Below, piece by piece: positions 5,628 to 12,671 of a stretch of 18,361 bases of DNA. This DNA comes from Bacilli bacterium. GTDB taxonomy: Bacteria > Bacillota_I > Bacilli_A > RF39 > UBA660. The notes under the pieces were generated by a model. The model was not told the origin of the DNA and ran no database searches. It saw only the letters and a program-made list of their open reading frames with translations. The DNA is taken from the NCBI GenBank assembly GCA_918219625.1, contig CAKJXT010000037.1, positions 1 through 18,361 on the forward strand. Direction: 5' to 3'. Each line of letters starts with the position of its first letter. Positions within the stretch are counted from its first letter, which is position 1. The translations under genes were made by a program, and so were the position numbers.

Positions 5628-6482
5628 GTGGCTCAAAAAAGAATGTTTGATAAGGTTGTTACAACAAGTGATGACTTTTTAGAACTGTCTGCTGAAGCTC
5701 AATGTCTATATTTTCATATGGGTATGTTAGCAGATGATGATGGGCTATCTAAAAACTATAGATCTTATATGAAGCTCGTTGGTGCTACAAATGAAGATTT
5801 ACAATCTTTAATAGACAAATCTTTTATTTATAAATTTGATTCTGATGTGATTGCCATAAAACATTGGAAAATAAATAATACTGTTAGAAATGATAGATAT
5901 AGACCTACTATTTTTCAAAATGAATTTAGTAGGTTAGATATAGCTGATAATAATGAATATATTATGTTGGATACCAATGGTATACCAGATGGAAACCAAA
6001 TGGATACCAAGAATAGTATAGATAAGAATAGTAAAGATAAGATAAGTAAAGAAAAGAATAGTCTAGAAAAGAAAAGAGAAGAAAAGAATAATATAGTGGA
6101 GAAGAGAGAAGATGTAACTATCTTGTCTGGTAACGATGTTGTCGTAAAAGATGTTATTGATTATTTAAATAAGAAAATTAATTCTTCATACAATTGGGAA
6201 AATGAAAAAATTAAAAGTCTTGTTAATAATTGGATAGAAAAAGGATATAAAATACTTGATTTTCAAATAGTTATTGATAAGAAATTTGATGAATGGAAAG
6301 ATACTAAAATGGTAGTACATTTAAACCCATATACTTTGTTTGGAGATAAGTTTGAAAACTATTATAATCAACCAGTAAAGAAGAAAACATTAAATGATAT
6401 TTCTATGAAAGAATTAGAAGAAATGATAGAAGCAAGAAAAAATGGTGAAGAAGATGAAATTAACCCATTTAGCTTTTATTAA
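5628..6482 (+). CDS. Phage replisome organizer (replication initiator)
   Basis: This 284-residue protein is expected to bind the element's origin and load the host replisome. The N-terminal winged-helix-like domain (about 1-100) has the family signature KRMFDKVVTTSDDFLELS and LYFHMGMLADDDG, then IKHWKINNTVRNDRYRPT. A charged low-complexity linker (about 115-165, rich in K, N, S, D, E) follows. A conserved phage C-terminal domain of the Phg_2220_C type occupies about 172-248 (VIDYLNKK, FDEWKD, NPYTLFGDKFENYYN). The start is GTG, supported by AAAAGGAAA upstream and by the family's usual N-terminus. The linker DNA contains four 11-bp iterons and a purine-rich AT tract, likely the origin itself. 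It overlaps the next gene by 29 bases, indicating coupled translation. Confidence 0.9.
   Translation: MAQKRMFDKVVTTSDDFLELSAEAQCLYFHMGMLADDDGLSKNYRSYMKLVGATNEDLQSLIDKSFIYKFDSDVIAIKHWKINNTVRNDRYRPTIFQNEFSRLDIADNNEYIMLDTNGIPDGNQMDTKNSIDKNSKDKISKEKNSLEKKREEKNNIVEKREDVTILSGNDVVVKDVIDYLNKKINSSYNWENEKIKSLVNNWIEKGYKILDFQIVIDKKFDEWKDTKMVVHLNPYTLFGDKFENYYNQPVKKKTLNDISMKELEEMIEARKNGEEDEINPFSFY
5971..6115 (+). other. Probable replication origin: four 11-bp iterons plus AT-rich purine tract
   Basis: Successive 11-mers from 5971 read ATACCAATGGT, ATACCAGATGG, AAACCAAATGG and ATACCAAGAAT; the ACCA core starts at 5973, 5984, 5995 and 6006, exactly 11 bp apart. Since 11 is not a multiple of 3, the repetition is not a protein repeat. 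About 105 bases of nearly pure A/G strand follow (to about 6115). Iterons followed by a purine-asymmetric AT tract inside the initiator gene is the arrangement of the lambda origin in gene O. Confidence 0.6.
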
Positions 6483-6900
6483 GTGCATGAAATATCTAAA
6501 TGCTTGTTATTCCAAGAATATGGATCAAGAACAATTAGAAAGCTGGTTTGAATATTTTAGTGATGTTTCTTATTCAACATTAAATAATGCTATAAAAGAA
6601 ATAGTATCAGAATCAAAATACTTTCCTACAATTTCACAATTAAAAGATAAATGCAAAGAAGTAAATAAAAAGTATATTATTGCTATTATAGATAGAATGA
6701 AAGACAATGGATACTTTAAAAAAGGAGTAGAAGAATTAACTGATTCTCATGCTAGCAATAGTTATTTTAAAACTCTTATGTGGTTAGAAGAGGGAAATCT
6801 ACCAGAATTTGTAGAAAACGATATTAAAGCATTTCTTAAACAAAATAAACAAATAGAACAAAAGGATAAAAAACTATTAAACAATGTTAAAAACTTGTAG
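6454..6900 (+). CDS. Replicative helicase loader/inhibitor-like protein (G39P family-like)
   Basis: This 148-residue helical protein is placed directly after the replisome organizer. Its N-terminal half (LAFIKCMKYLNACYSKN..., then ESWFEYFSDVSYSTLNNAIKEIV and YFPTISQLKD) matches the pattern of phage helicase loader/inhibitor proteins such as SPP1 G39P, which bring the host DnaB-type helicase to the origin. The C-terminal half is more variable and lysine-rich. I prefer ATG 6454 because GGTGAAG lies about 6 bases upstream and the family motif begins at once; an in-frame ATG at 6442 is possible. The gene overlaps its predecessor by 29 bases and the next gene by 17, so the three are one translational unit. 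The family assignment is by pattern and gene order. Confidence 0.7.
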   Translation: MKLTHLAFIKCMKYLNACYSKNMDQEQLESWFEYFSDVSYSTLNNAIKEIVSESKYFPTISQLKDKCKEVNKKYIIAIIDRMKDNGYFKKGVEELTDSHASNSYFKTLMWLEEGNLPEFVENDIKAFLKQNKQIEQKDKKLLNNVKNL

Positions 6901-7252
6901 TGTATGTGGAAAGATACATGATTTTAATATCGTATGTAAAAGGCCATATAGGTATAAAAAGAGTAGTAAGAGTGATAGATTCAGAAGTACATATGAATGG
7001 AAACAGAAAAGAGAAGAAGTTAAGAAAAGAGATAAATATTTATGTCAGGCATGTATAAATGGATATGATGGTGCACCATTCATGTTTAACTATAAAGACT
7101 TACAAGTACATCATATAGTATCAATAGATGAAGATTATTCTAAAAGATTAGATAGTACAAATCTTATAACATTATGTCCTATGCATCATAAGAAAGCTGA
7201 ACAGGGAATAATAACAAAAGAGGAATTATTAAAAATGATTGAAAGTCAATAG
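6884..7252 (+). CDS. HNH endonuclease of the phage packaging type
   Basis: This 122-residue nuclease has an N-terminal CxxC pair (C5, C8) and a second at C54 and C57, then the HNH core: LQVHHIVSI (H76-H77), N93 (STNLITLCP) and HH at 101-102 (MHHKKAEQG). In cos-type phages an HNH protein of this size sits beside the cos site and the terminase genes and assists DNA packaging. Here it ends the replication operon, and no terminase follows. Instead there is a C-rich noncoding stretch, then defence cargo. It overlaps the helicase loader-like gene by 17 bases. All metal and catalytic residues appear intact. Confidence 0.92.
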   Translation: MLKTCSVCGKIHDFNIVCKRPYRYKKSSKSDRFRSTYEWKQKREEVKKRDKYLCQACINGYDGAPFMFNYKDLQVHHIVSIDEDYSKRLDSTNLITLCPMHHKKAEQGIITKEELLKMIESQ

Positions 7253-7382
7253 ACTCCCCCCCTAGGGTAACGATACTAAAAAATTGTTTTTTTCTCCACC
7301 CACAGCCCACTCAAATTCACACAATTTTAAGTTTTCCGTGAGTTTTTTGGAAAATAGAGTATTTGATAAAGATGAAATTATT
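7253..7382. other. Noncoding C-rich stretch after the HNH gene (possible cos-like or packaging region)
   Basis: The stretch holds CCCCCCCTAGGG (7256-7267, containing the palindrome CCCTAGGG), then CTCCACCCACAGCCCACTC (about 7295-7313). These are unusual in DNA this AT-rich, and no reading frame is present. In cos phages the site next to the HNH gene is where packaging starts. The assignment is positional only. Confidence 0.3.
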
Positions 7383-7403
7383 GGCTCAGTGTGAGCCTTT
7401 TTT
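7383..7403 (+). terminator. Intrinsic terminator of the rightward replication operon
   Basis: GGCTCA (7383-7388), loop GTG, TGAGCC (7392-7397), then TTTTTT (7398-7403). Confidence 0.9.
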
Positions 7404-7411
7404 AGTGCAAT

Positions 7412-7437
7412 AAAAAAGCATTAGCAATCACTAATAC
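7412..7437 (-). terminator. Intrinsic terminator of the leftward 107-aa gene
   Basis: On the minus strand GTATTAG (7437-7431) pairs with CTAATGC (7424-7418), with one G.U pair, and is followed by TTTTTT (7417-7412). The hairpin overlaps the stop codon at 7431-7433. Confidence 0.8.
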
Positions 7438-7754
7438 TCAATTATTTTGAAGTCTAAAGGATCCTCGTTAATTATTTCTAAAGAATATTTTAATTTAAGT
7501 AGTTTAATAACTTCAGATTTCATTTTTTTATAATTCTTACATATAAGATTAAACGTATCAAAAGCAGAATTGAAATGCTGTTTAAAAGTTGCTTCCCACA
7601 TAGCATTTCTATAAAATGAGCTAGCTATATAAAATGCTATAACTTCAGGAATAACATATTCTTCTAAATAACTATCATAGTTTTCATAAAAAGGATCAAT
7701 AACCTTTTCACACTCTTCATCACTTATATCTTCATCAGTACATTTTCTTAGCAT
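7431..7754 (-). CDS. Hypothetical acidic helical protein, 107 aa
   Basis: I do not recognise this protein. It is a complete frame with a strong RBS on the minus strand (CGGAGG, 8 bases before ATG) and its own terminator, so it is very probably a real gene. The sequence is acidic at the N-terminus (DEDISDEECEKVIDPFYENYD), helical throughout, with aromatic residues (YIASSFYRNAMWEATFKQHF), and has no membrane segment or obvious catalytic motif. It is divergent from the restriction endonuclease and separated from it by about 107 bp of shared promoter DNA. A controller, inhibitor or phage-derived protein are all possible; nothing in the sequence decides among them. Confidence 0.7.
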   Translation of the reverse strand: MLRKCTDEDISDEECEKVIDPFYENYDSYLEEYVIPEVIAFYIASSFYRNAMWEATFKQHFNSAFDTFNLICKNYKKMKSEVIKLLKLKYSLEIINEDPLDFKIIEY

Positions 7755-7861
7755 AAATACCTCCGTATGTATTAATCACTCTTAATAAAAAATATTGCAA
7801 GTTTTTAATGAGGTTGTTACAAATTTTAAAAATATGTTAAAATATTATTGAGGTGTGTAGT

Positions 7862-9241
7862 ATGAGTATAGAGAGAAATTGGCATCCTAATTTTATCAAA
7901 TATATGGATTTTATAATTAATCATCCTAATTATAAAGGATTACCAATTAAACAAAGTGAAAATTCATATGGTTGGATAGCACCAGCAAAAGGTGAAATAG
8001 GTAAACAAAGAAAAGAATGGGCAAATAAAAAAGCTCAAGAGTTAGGAATCAAAATAGAACCAGGATGCTATCAAAAAGTAATGTACACAATTCATCCTAC
8101 TAAAATTAAAGCATGCCAAATTTGTGGCAGAGAAATGTCTATTGAGTACATATATTTAAATAAAAATTTTGCAAATTATATTAATAATCATTATGAGTTT
8201 TTAGAGGTTGATGAATTGACATCAATATACGAATTAATAGATAAATTTAAAGAAAATGATATATCAGAAGATGAATATACTAAAATGTTAAAAACAAAAT
8301 TTAATATTGATATAGATTTTAAAAATGTTGATGACTTAATTAAAGAGTGTTCAAAAAAGTGTATGGATGGCAAATGTAAAAATCTTGGTCCAGGTTGTAT
8401 GTCAAACTTTCCTGATAGATTTGATGGATATCATACATATAATAGATGTTGTAGATCAACAAATGATACAGGCCGTTCGGCAGACAATTTGAGGACTTAT
8501 GGTAAAGATAGAAGAGCATATGAATATTGGAGTGATGGTAATATTCAAGCTGCTAATAAGTTTATGTATTCTGATTTCTTTAAAGGAGCATCAGCAGATC
8601 ATGTTGGTCCAATATCACTTGGTTTTGTTCATGATTCAAGAGTTTTAAGAAAAATGTCATCTGGTGATAATTCTTCTAAGAGAGATAGATTATTATATAA
8701 TGATGTTAAAGAACTTGAGGAAATAGAAAAACTTAATGACATGTGTGTAATCAGCTGGTATTCTGTTATGATTTGGGAATTTATAAAAAATCACTTGAGT
8801 GAAACATCGGATATGGAAAAATACAGATCGATGTTAAAAGAGAATATGAGCTACTACATGGAAATACTATGGAATATAAAACATAAATGTGGAGAGTTAG
8901 GAGAGAAGTTTTTAATTGAAACTTTATTACAACCAAAATATGAATGTTTTAAATATGATTATGAATTTAATGAATTGGGTCAAATTATATCAATGAAAGA
9001 TAGAAATATGACTGAGGCAACAAATAAGGAATTTGGCAGGTATGTTAGAGTATCTCTAGAATCTCTAGATGATTATCATGATAAAGAAAACAGAAAGTTA
9101 AACAACTATCTTTCTGATAAAGAAAAGAAATCAATTGATAGAATATGTGAACTGATTAACAAAAAGGTTGACAATAAAATTGTTTTCGATGAATTAAAAA
9201 AATTTGTTGGTACTTTAGAAAGTAAAATTATTGCAGAATAA
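7862..9241 (+). CDS. Type IIS restriction endonuclease, Alw26I/Eco31I/Esp3I family (HNH type)
   Basis: This 459-residue enzyme is the cutting half of a type IIS restriction-modification system. Features are a cysteine-rich region likely to bind zinc (C85-x2-C88; C163, C167, C172, C179; C196-C197) and an HNH-like (beta-beta-alpha metal) active site, ADHVGPISLGF (D246-H247), followed by GDNSSKRDRL (N270). Eco31I is reported to use one HNH site, and the family's enzymes recognise GTCTC-containing sites. The start ATG 7862 is preferred over an upstream GTG because GAGGTG is 6 bases before it. The gene converges with its methyltransferase and shares a bidirectional terminator, so nuclease and methylase are independently transcribed. 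The exact recognition sequence cannot be read from the protein. Confidence 0.85.
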   Translation: MSIERNWHPNFIKYMDFIINHPNYKGLPIKQSENSYGWIAPAKGEIGKQRKEWANKKAQELGIKIEPGCYQKVMYTIHPTKIKACQICGREMSIEYIYLNKNFANYINNHYEFLEVDELTSIYELIDKFKENDISEDEYTKMLKTKFNIDIDFKNVDDLIKECSKKCMDGKCKNLGPGCMSNFPDRFDGYHTYNRCCRSTNDTGRSADNLRTYGKDRRAYEYWSDGNIQAANKFMYSDFFKGASADHVGPISLGFVHDSRVLRKMSSGDNSSKRDRLLYNDVKELEEIEKLNDMCVISWYSVMIWEFIKNHLSETSDMEKYRSMLKENMSYYMEILWNIKHKCGELGEKFLIETLLQPKYECFKYDYEFNELGQIISMKDRNMTEATNKEFGRYVRVSLESLDDYHDKENRKLNNYLSDKEKKSIDRICELINKKVDNKIVFDELKKFVGTLESKIIAE

Positions 9242-9270
9242 AAGGATAGTTTGAATTCTATCCTTTTTTT
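9241..9270. terminator. Bidirectional terminator between restriction and methyltransferase genes
   Basis: AAAGGATAG (9241-9249) pairs with CTATCCTTT (9258-9266); T-tract to 9270 on the plus strand and a shorter one on the minus strand. It overlaps the stop codons of both convergent genes. Confidence 0.85.
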
Positions 9271-12185
9271 ATATCATTATATTTTTCTAACAAATACTTA
9301 GTGAAAGGCGAAGTGTAAGTGCTATCATATTTTGAATCAGTAGAACACTCAACATTTTCTAAATCTTTTAAAGCATTTTCTGCAGTTATTTGTTTATCAG
9401 CCCCTACAGTTGTCTTATCAGGAAATAAATCTGCTGGAACAACATTGATATCATTTCTTGTTGCAATAATTATAACCCTTTTTCTCTTTTGTGGTACACC
9501 ATATTCGCTTGCAATTAAAAGACGTCCTTCAACCTTATAATTCATAGATTGATATAGTTCTATTATTTGTTGATATATCTCACCATTTTGAAATGTTAAT
9601 AATCCCTCAACATTTTCCATTACAACAATTTTAGGTCGTATTTTTTCAACAACAGCAATATAGTCTTTAAATAATTGATTTCTTGGATCATCGATAAATC
9701 TTTTTCCAGCAAGTGAGAAACCTTGACATGGTGGACCTCCACAAATTATATCTACATTGTGATTGTCTATATAATTAAATATTTTGTTTTTTGTTTCATC
9801 TTCAGTAATATCACCACATAATATTTCTGACTCTGGATTGTTAATTTTATATGTAATAGATGCACTCATATCAAAATCTGATCCCATTACAGCTTTAATA
9901 CCAGCTTTATTGAATCCTGACGTTAAACCACCAGCACCACAAAACAAATCTAAACTTTTATTAAATCCAGTTTTTTTAACAATTTTATCTCCAATAGCCT
10001 TTCCTAATAAAACAGGAACAGCATTACCAACTTGTTTTAACAGAGATGTTTTATTACCATAAAAGTAATATGTATCGTCAAAACTTTGTATTCTAGCTGC
10101 TTCTCTAACAGAAATAACTCGATTATGAACAGGGTGTACATAAGTTCCGTTACCAGGTCTATTAAAATATGTAGTAATAGTATATGCTGGTTTATTATAA
10201 TCGATTCTTCCATATAGAGTAGTTCTTCCACCAGTTTTTGCTATTTTAATTAATCTTTGAGATTTTTGAACAGTTTCTTTTGGAATATATTGCCAATTAC
10301 CACCAGGTGGTACATTTTTAATCATCTCTAAATCTAAATCACTTAGTTTGAATGAAGTATGATTTAATATTTCATTATTATTAATTTTTTTATATTTATC
10401 AATAATTCCACATACAACTTCATAATCAAATTTATTTAGATCTAAATTAAGGTTTAATAATATTGAATCAATTGACTCGGATTTAAAAATTATATCATTG
10501 CATAATTCTATAGTTATAGATGGAATAATGTTTACTAAGTCGTTAAATAATTCTTGAGAGATTTTCTTTGATTTAGCTTTTCCCTTTGATTCATATTCTT
10601 CAATCCCATATAACTCATTGACCAACTCATTTATTTTTTCATATGTATCAGAAGAATGATTAGTTAAATATTCCCTTACTAATTTTGATATTTCTTTAAT
10701 TTGTTTTCCTTCAAGTGGAATAGGGAATTCATCAATTTCATAATTACTTATATGATTGTTTGAGTTAAAAAAGTTAAAATACCAATTAATTACATTTGAA
10801 TTTAGTAATCCTAACATATAGTAAATATCTATTCCAAAAATATTTTCTTCTACACTAATAAAATTACAAGAATTACCTAATATATGATTTTTAGGTATCA
10901 ATGAAAAAATAACTCTTTTTTGTTTGTTCATATTTGATATTTGCTGACACGCTATTCTTTCATATTTGAAATATTCGCTTTTAGAAGATGTTGAAATAAA
11001 TTCTGGATCAATATATTCGTCAAAAGAATTATCCAAAAAATATTCTTTTATATGTCTACCCCTAATTAATGGATATTGAGTTTCGTTATTAGATATAAAT
11101 TTTTTTCCAAAAGTGACATCTAATTCGCCACGAAGATTTTTTATAAAACATAATTCCTTTATTTTTTGAAATGTTGATAGTTTTACTAATATATTCTCTT
11201 CATAATCTGATAACAGGAATATTGCATTGCCATTTTGAATCTTCTTTAGATTTTTAATATTAACTATAGATGGTTTAGAATCAATAGAGTTTGAAAAATA
11301 TATTTTGTCAGAACTCTGATTCTTTTTTATTAAAAGAGTACACAATGATTGTTGAGCATCTATGAAAGGATTGTTTTCTTCAATTTTTGTAATAGATATT
11401 ATTTTGTGATTTGTTATTATATATTCTCGCAATGATTCACAGGATTTGTCAGATAGGATAGTACTAGCAACAAGCAAAGATATTAATGCATTATCATTTG
11501 TATAATTACAAATAATATCTTCTATAAATAATTTATATATATTGATAATGCCAGTAGAAGAATATTGATATCTGCTTTTTATATCTTTACTAATCATTGA
11601 ATAAAAATCTTTGAAATCCTTTGACATATTTTGATTGTATTTTTTTGAATCCATTTTAAGATTTTTGTATGGTGGATTTGTTATTACAATATCAAATTTG
11701 AAATCAATATAATCACTTAGAGTTTTATATTTAGAATTAATATCAGTAGTGTTATAAATTAAATAACCTAAAACGTGTTCGTTAAAATATGAATCGTTTA
11801 GTTTATAATTTAATATGTCATTACAAAAAGCTGTTAATTTATTTTTATAAAAATTTATTGCTTCTTCATTAATATCACTAACATAAATGTTATTTATAAT
11901 ATTAATAATTTTTGCTTTTGTCATCTTTTCTTCAATGCATCTTTGTAATATTGCAAATACAAATATTCCAGTTCCTACACATGGTTCAAATATTTTTTTG
12001 CTTTCCAATTTATAATTATCTTCGTTTTTTATTTGTGAAAACAATTCATCGACCATTCTTTTTGCTAAATCGTAGCCTGTATAATAGCTTCCAGAATTTC
12101 TTTTATATAAATAATCTATATTGTTTTCTAGATTTTTACTATCCAATAATAATGATTTTAAAAATGTATTAAATTTGCTTAACAT
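9258..12185 (-). CDS. Dual DNA methyltransferase: N6-adenine MTase fused to circularly permuted C5-cytosine MTase
   Basis: This 975-residue protein protects host DNA from the paired type IIS nuclease. The N-terminal half is an m6A methyltransferase: SAM motif FEPCVGTG (66-73), catalytic NPPY (170-173) and a specificity region (about 350-500, LRGELDVTFGKK, YPLIRGRHIKEY). The C-terminal part is an m5C methyltransferase in permuted order. Motifs IX-X come first (PPGGNWQYIP near 626, GRIDYNKPAYTITT, REAARIQSF, QVGNAVP near 718). Motif I (LDLFCGAGG, 746-753), motif IV with C820 (GGPPCQGFS), motif VI (ENVEG, 857-861) and motif VIII (PQKRKRV, 898-904) follow. Alw26I-family enzymes are reported to methylate cytosine on one strand and adenine on the other, which fits the fusion. 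RBS GGTGATA; promoter with extended -10 and GTCTC at the -35 position. Confidence 0.93.
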   Translation of the reverse strand: MLSKFNTFLKSLLLDSKNLENNIDYLYKRNSGSYYTGYDLAKRMVDELFSQIKNEDNYKLESKKIFEPCVGTGIFVFAILQRCIEEKMTKAKIINIINNIYVSDINEEAINFYKNKLTAFCNDILNYKLNDSYFNEHVLGYLIYNTTDINSKYKTLSDYIDFKFDIVITNPPYKNLKMDSKKYNQNMSKDFKDFYSMISKDIKSRYQYSSTGIINIYKLFIEDIICNYTNDNALISLLVASTILSDKSCESLREYIITNHKIISITKIEENNPFIDAQQSLCTLLIKKNQSSDKIYFSNSIDSKPSIVNIKNLKKIQNGNAIFLLSDYEENILVKLSTFQKIKELCFIKNLRGELDVTFGKKFISNNETQYPLIRGRHIKEYFLDNSFDEYIDPEFISTSSKSEYFKYERIACQQISNMNKQKRVIFSLIPKNHILGNSCNFISVEENIFGIDIYYMLGLLNSNVINWYFNFFNSNNHISNYEIDEFPIPLEGKQIKEISKLVREYLTNHSSDTYEKINELVNELYGIEEYESKGKAKSKKISQELFNDLVNIIPSITIELCNDIIFKSESIDSILLNLNLDLNKFDYEVVCGIIDKYKKINNNEILNHTSFKLSDLDLEMIKNVPPGGNWQYIPKETVQKSQRLIKIAKTGGRTTLYGRIDYNKPAYTITTYFNRPGNGTYVHPVHNRVISVREAARIQSFDDTYYFYGNKTSLLKQVGNAVPVLLGKAIGDKIVKKTGFNKSLDLFCGAGGLTSGFNKAGIKAVMGSDFDMSASITYKINNPESEILCGDITEDETKNKIFNYIDNHNVDIICGGPPCQGFSLAGKRFIDDPRNQLFKDYIAVVEKIRPKIVVMENVEGLLTFQNGEIYQQIIELYQSMNYKVEGRLLIASEYGVPQKRKRVIIIATRNDINVVPADLFPDKTTVGADKQITAENALKDLENVECSTDSKYDSTYTSPFTKYLLEKYNDIKKG

Positions 12186-12201
12186 ACTATCACCTTAAAT
12201 A

Positions 12202-12243
12202 AGTATACCATAAAAATAACAAAAGAGACTAAAAAAATGAGAC
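12202..12243 (-). promoter_or_regulatory. Methyltransferase promoter carrying two GTCTC sites
   Basis: On the minus strand an extended -10, TGGTATACT (12210-12202), is spaced 17 bp from AGTCTC (12230-12225) at the -35 position. CGTCTC lies 14 bp further upstream (12244-12239). GTCTC is the core site of the Alw26I/Eco31I/Esp3I family, so the enzyme may methylate its own promoter. By eye these are the only GTCTC/GAGAC sites in the window. Confidence 0.55.
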
Positions 12244-12285
12244 GAAAATAAAAAATTATGATAAAATAAATGTTGAGGTGTAAAT

Positions 12286-12660
12286 ATGAAAGTTATTACA
12301 TTAAAACAACCATGGGCAACTTTAATTATAGCTGGATACAAAAAGTATGAATTTAGAAGTTGGAAAACTAATTATCGTGGGAAAATATTAATACATGCAG
12401 GAAAAAGTATTGATAAAGATGGTATGAATAGAGTAAAACATTTAAATCTAGAATATCCTACATCTAAGATACTTGGCGAAGTTGAAATCATAGATTGTTT
12501 GGAATTAAATAGTGAAATCAATAAAAGAATAATTGGAGAAAATCCAACCATTTATGGCTATAAAGAAGAAAGAACAGGATATGCTTGGGTTTTAAAGAAT
12601 AATAAAAAAATAGAAGATAGCAGAATAATAAAAGGTAAACTTGGTATTTGGAACATTTAA
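12286..12660 (+). CDS. ASCH-domain protein
   Basis: This 124-residue protein spans a complete ASCH domain: LKQPWATLIIAGYKKYEFRSW, YRGKILIHAGK, then LGEVEIIDC and YAWVLKN. ASCH folds resemble PUA domains and bind RNA or modified nucleosides; some members are hydrolases acting on N4-acetylcytidine. The conserved Lys/Glu/Arg cluster near residues 19-24 (KKYEFR) is the likely ligand site. The start ATG has GAGGTG upstream. It is the first gene of a two-gene operon, 11 bases before the OLD-like gene, in a region divergent from the methyltransferase. ASCH proteins recur next to defence genes and phage genes. A role as sensor or effector partner of the ATPase is inferred only from the operon. Confidence 0.88.
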   Translation: MKVITLKQPWATLIIAGYKKYEFRSWKTNYRGKILIHAGKSIDKDGMNRVKHLNLEYPTSKILGEVEIIDCLELNSEINKRIIGENPTIYGYKEERTGYAWVLKNNKKIEDSRIIKGKLGIWNI

Positions 12661-12671
12661 GAGGTGGTAGT

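Noticed and set aside
9319..10062. Plus-strand open frames opposite the methyltransferase gene (9319-9540, 9784-10062), and similar antisense frames elsewhere
   Set aside because: They lie antisense to a strongly conserved protein, have no RBS, and encode low-complexity hydrophobic or Ser-rich sequences typical of shadow frames in AT-rich DNA.
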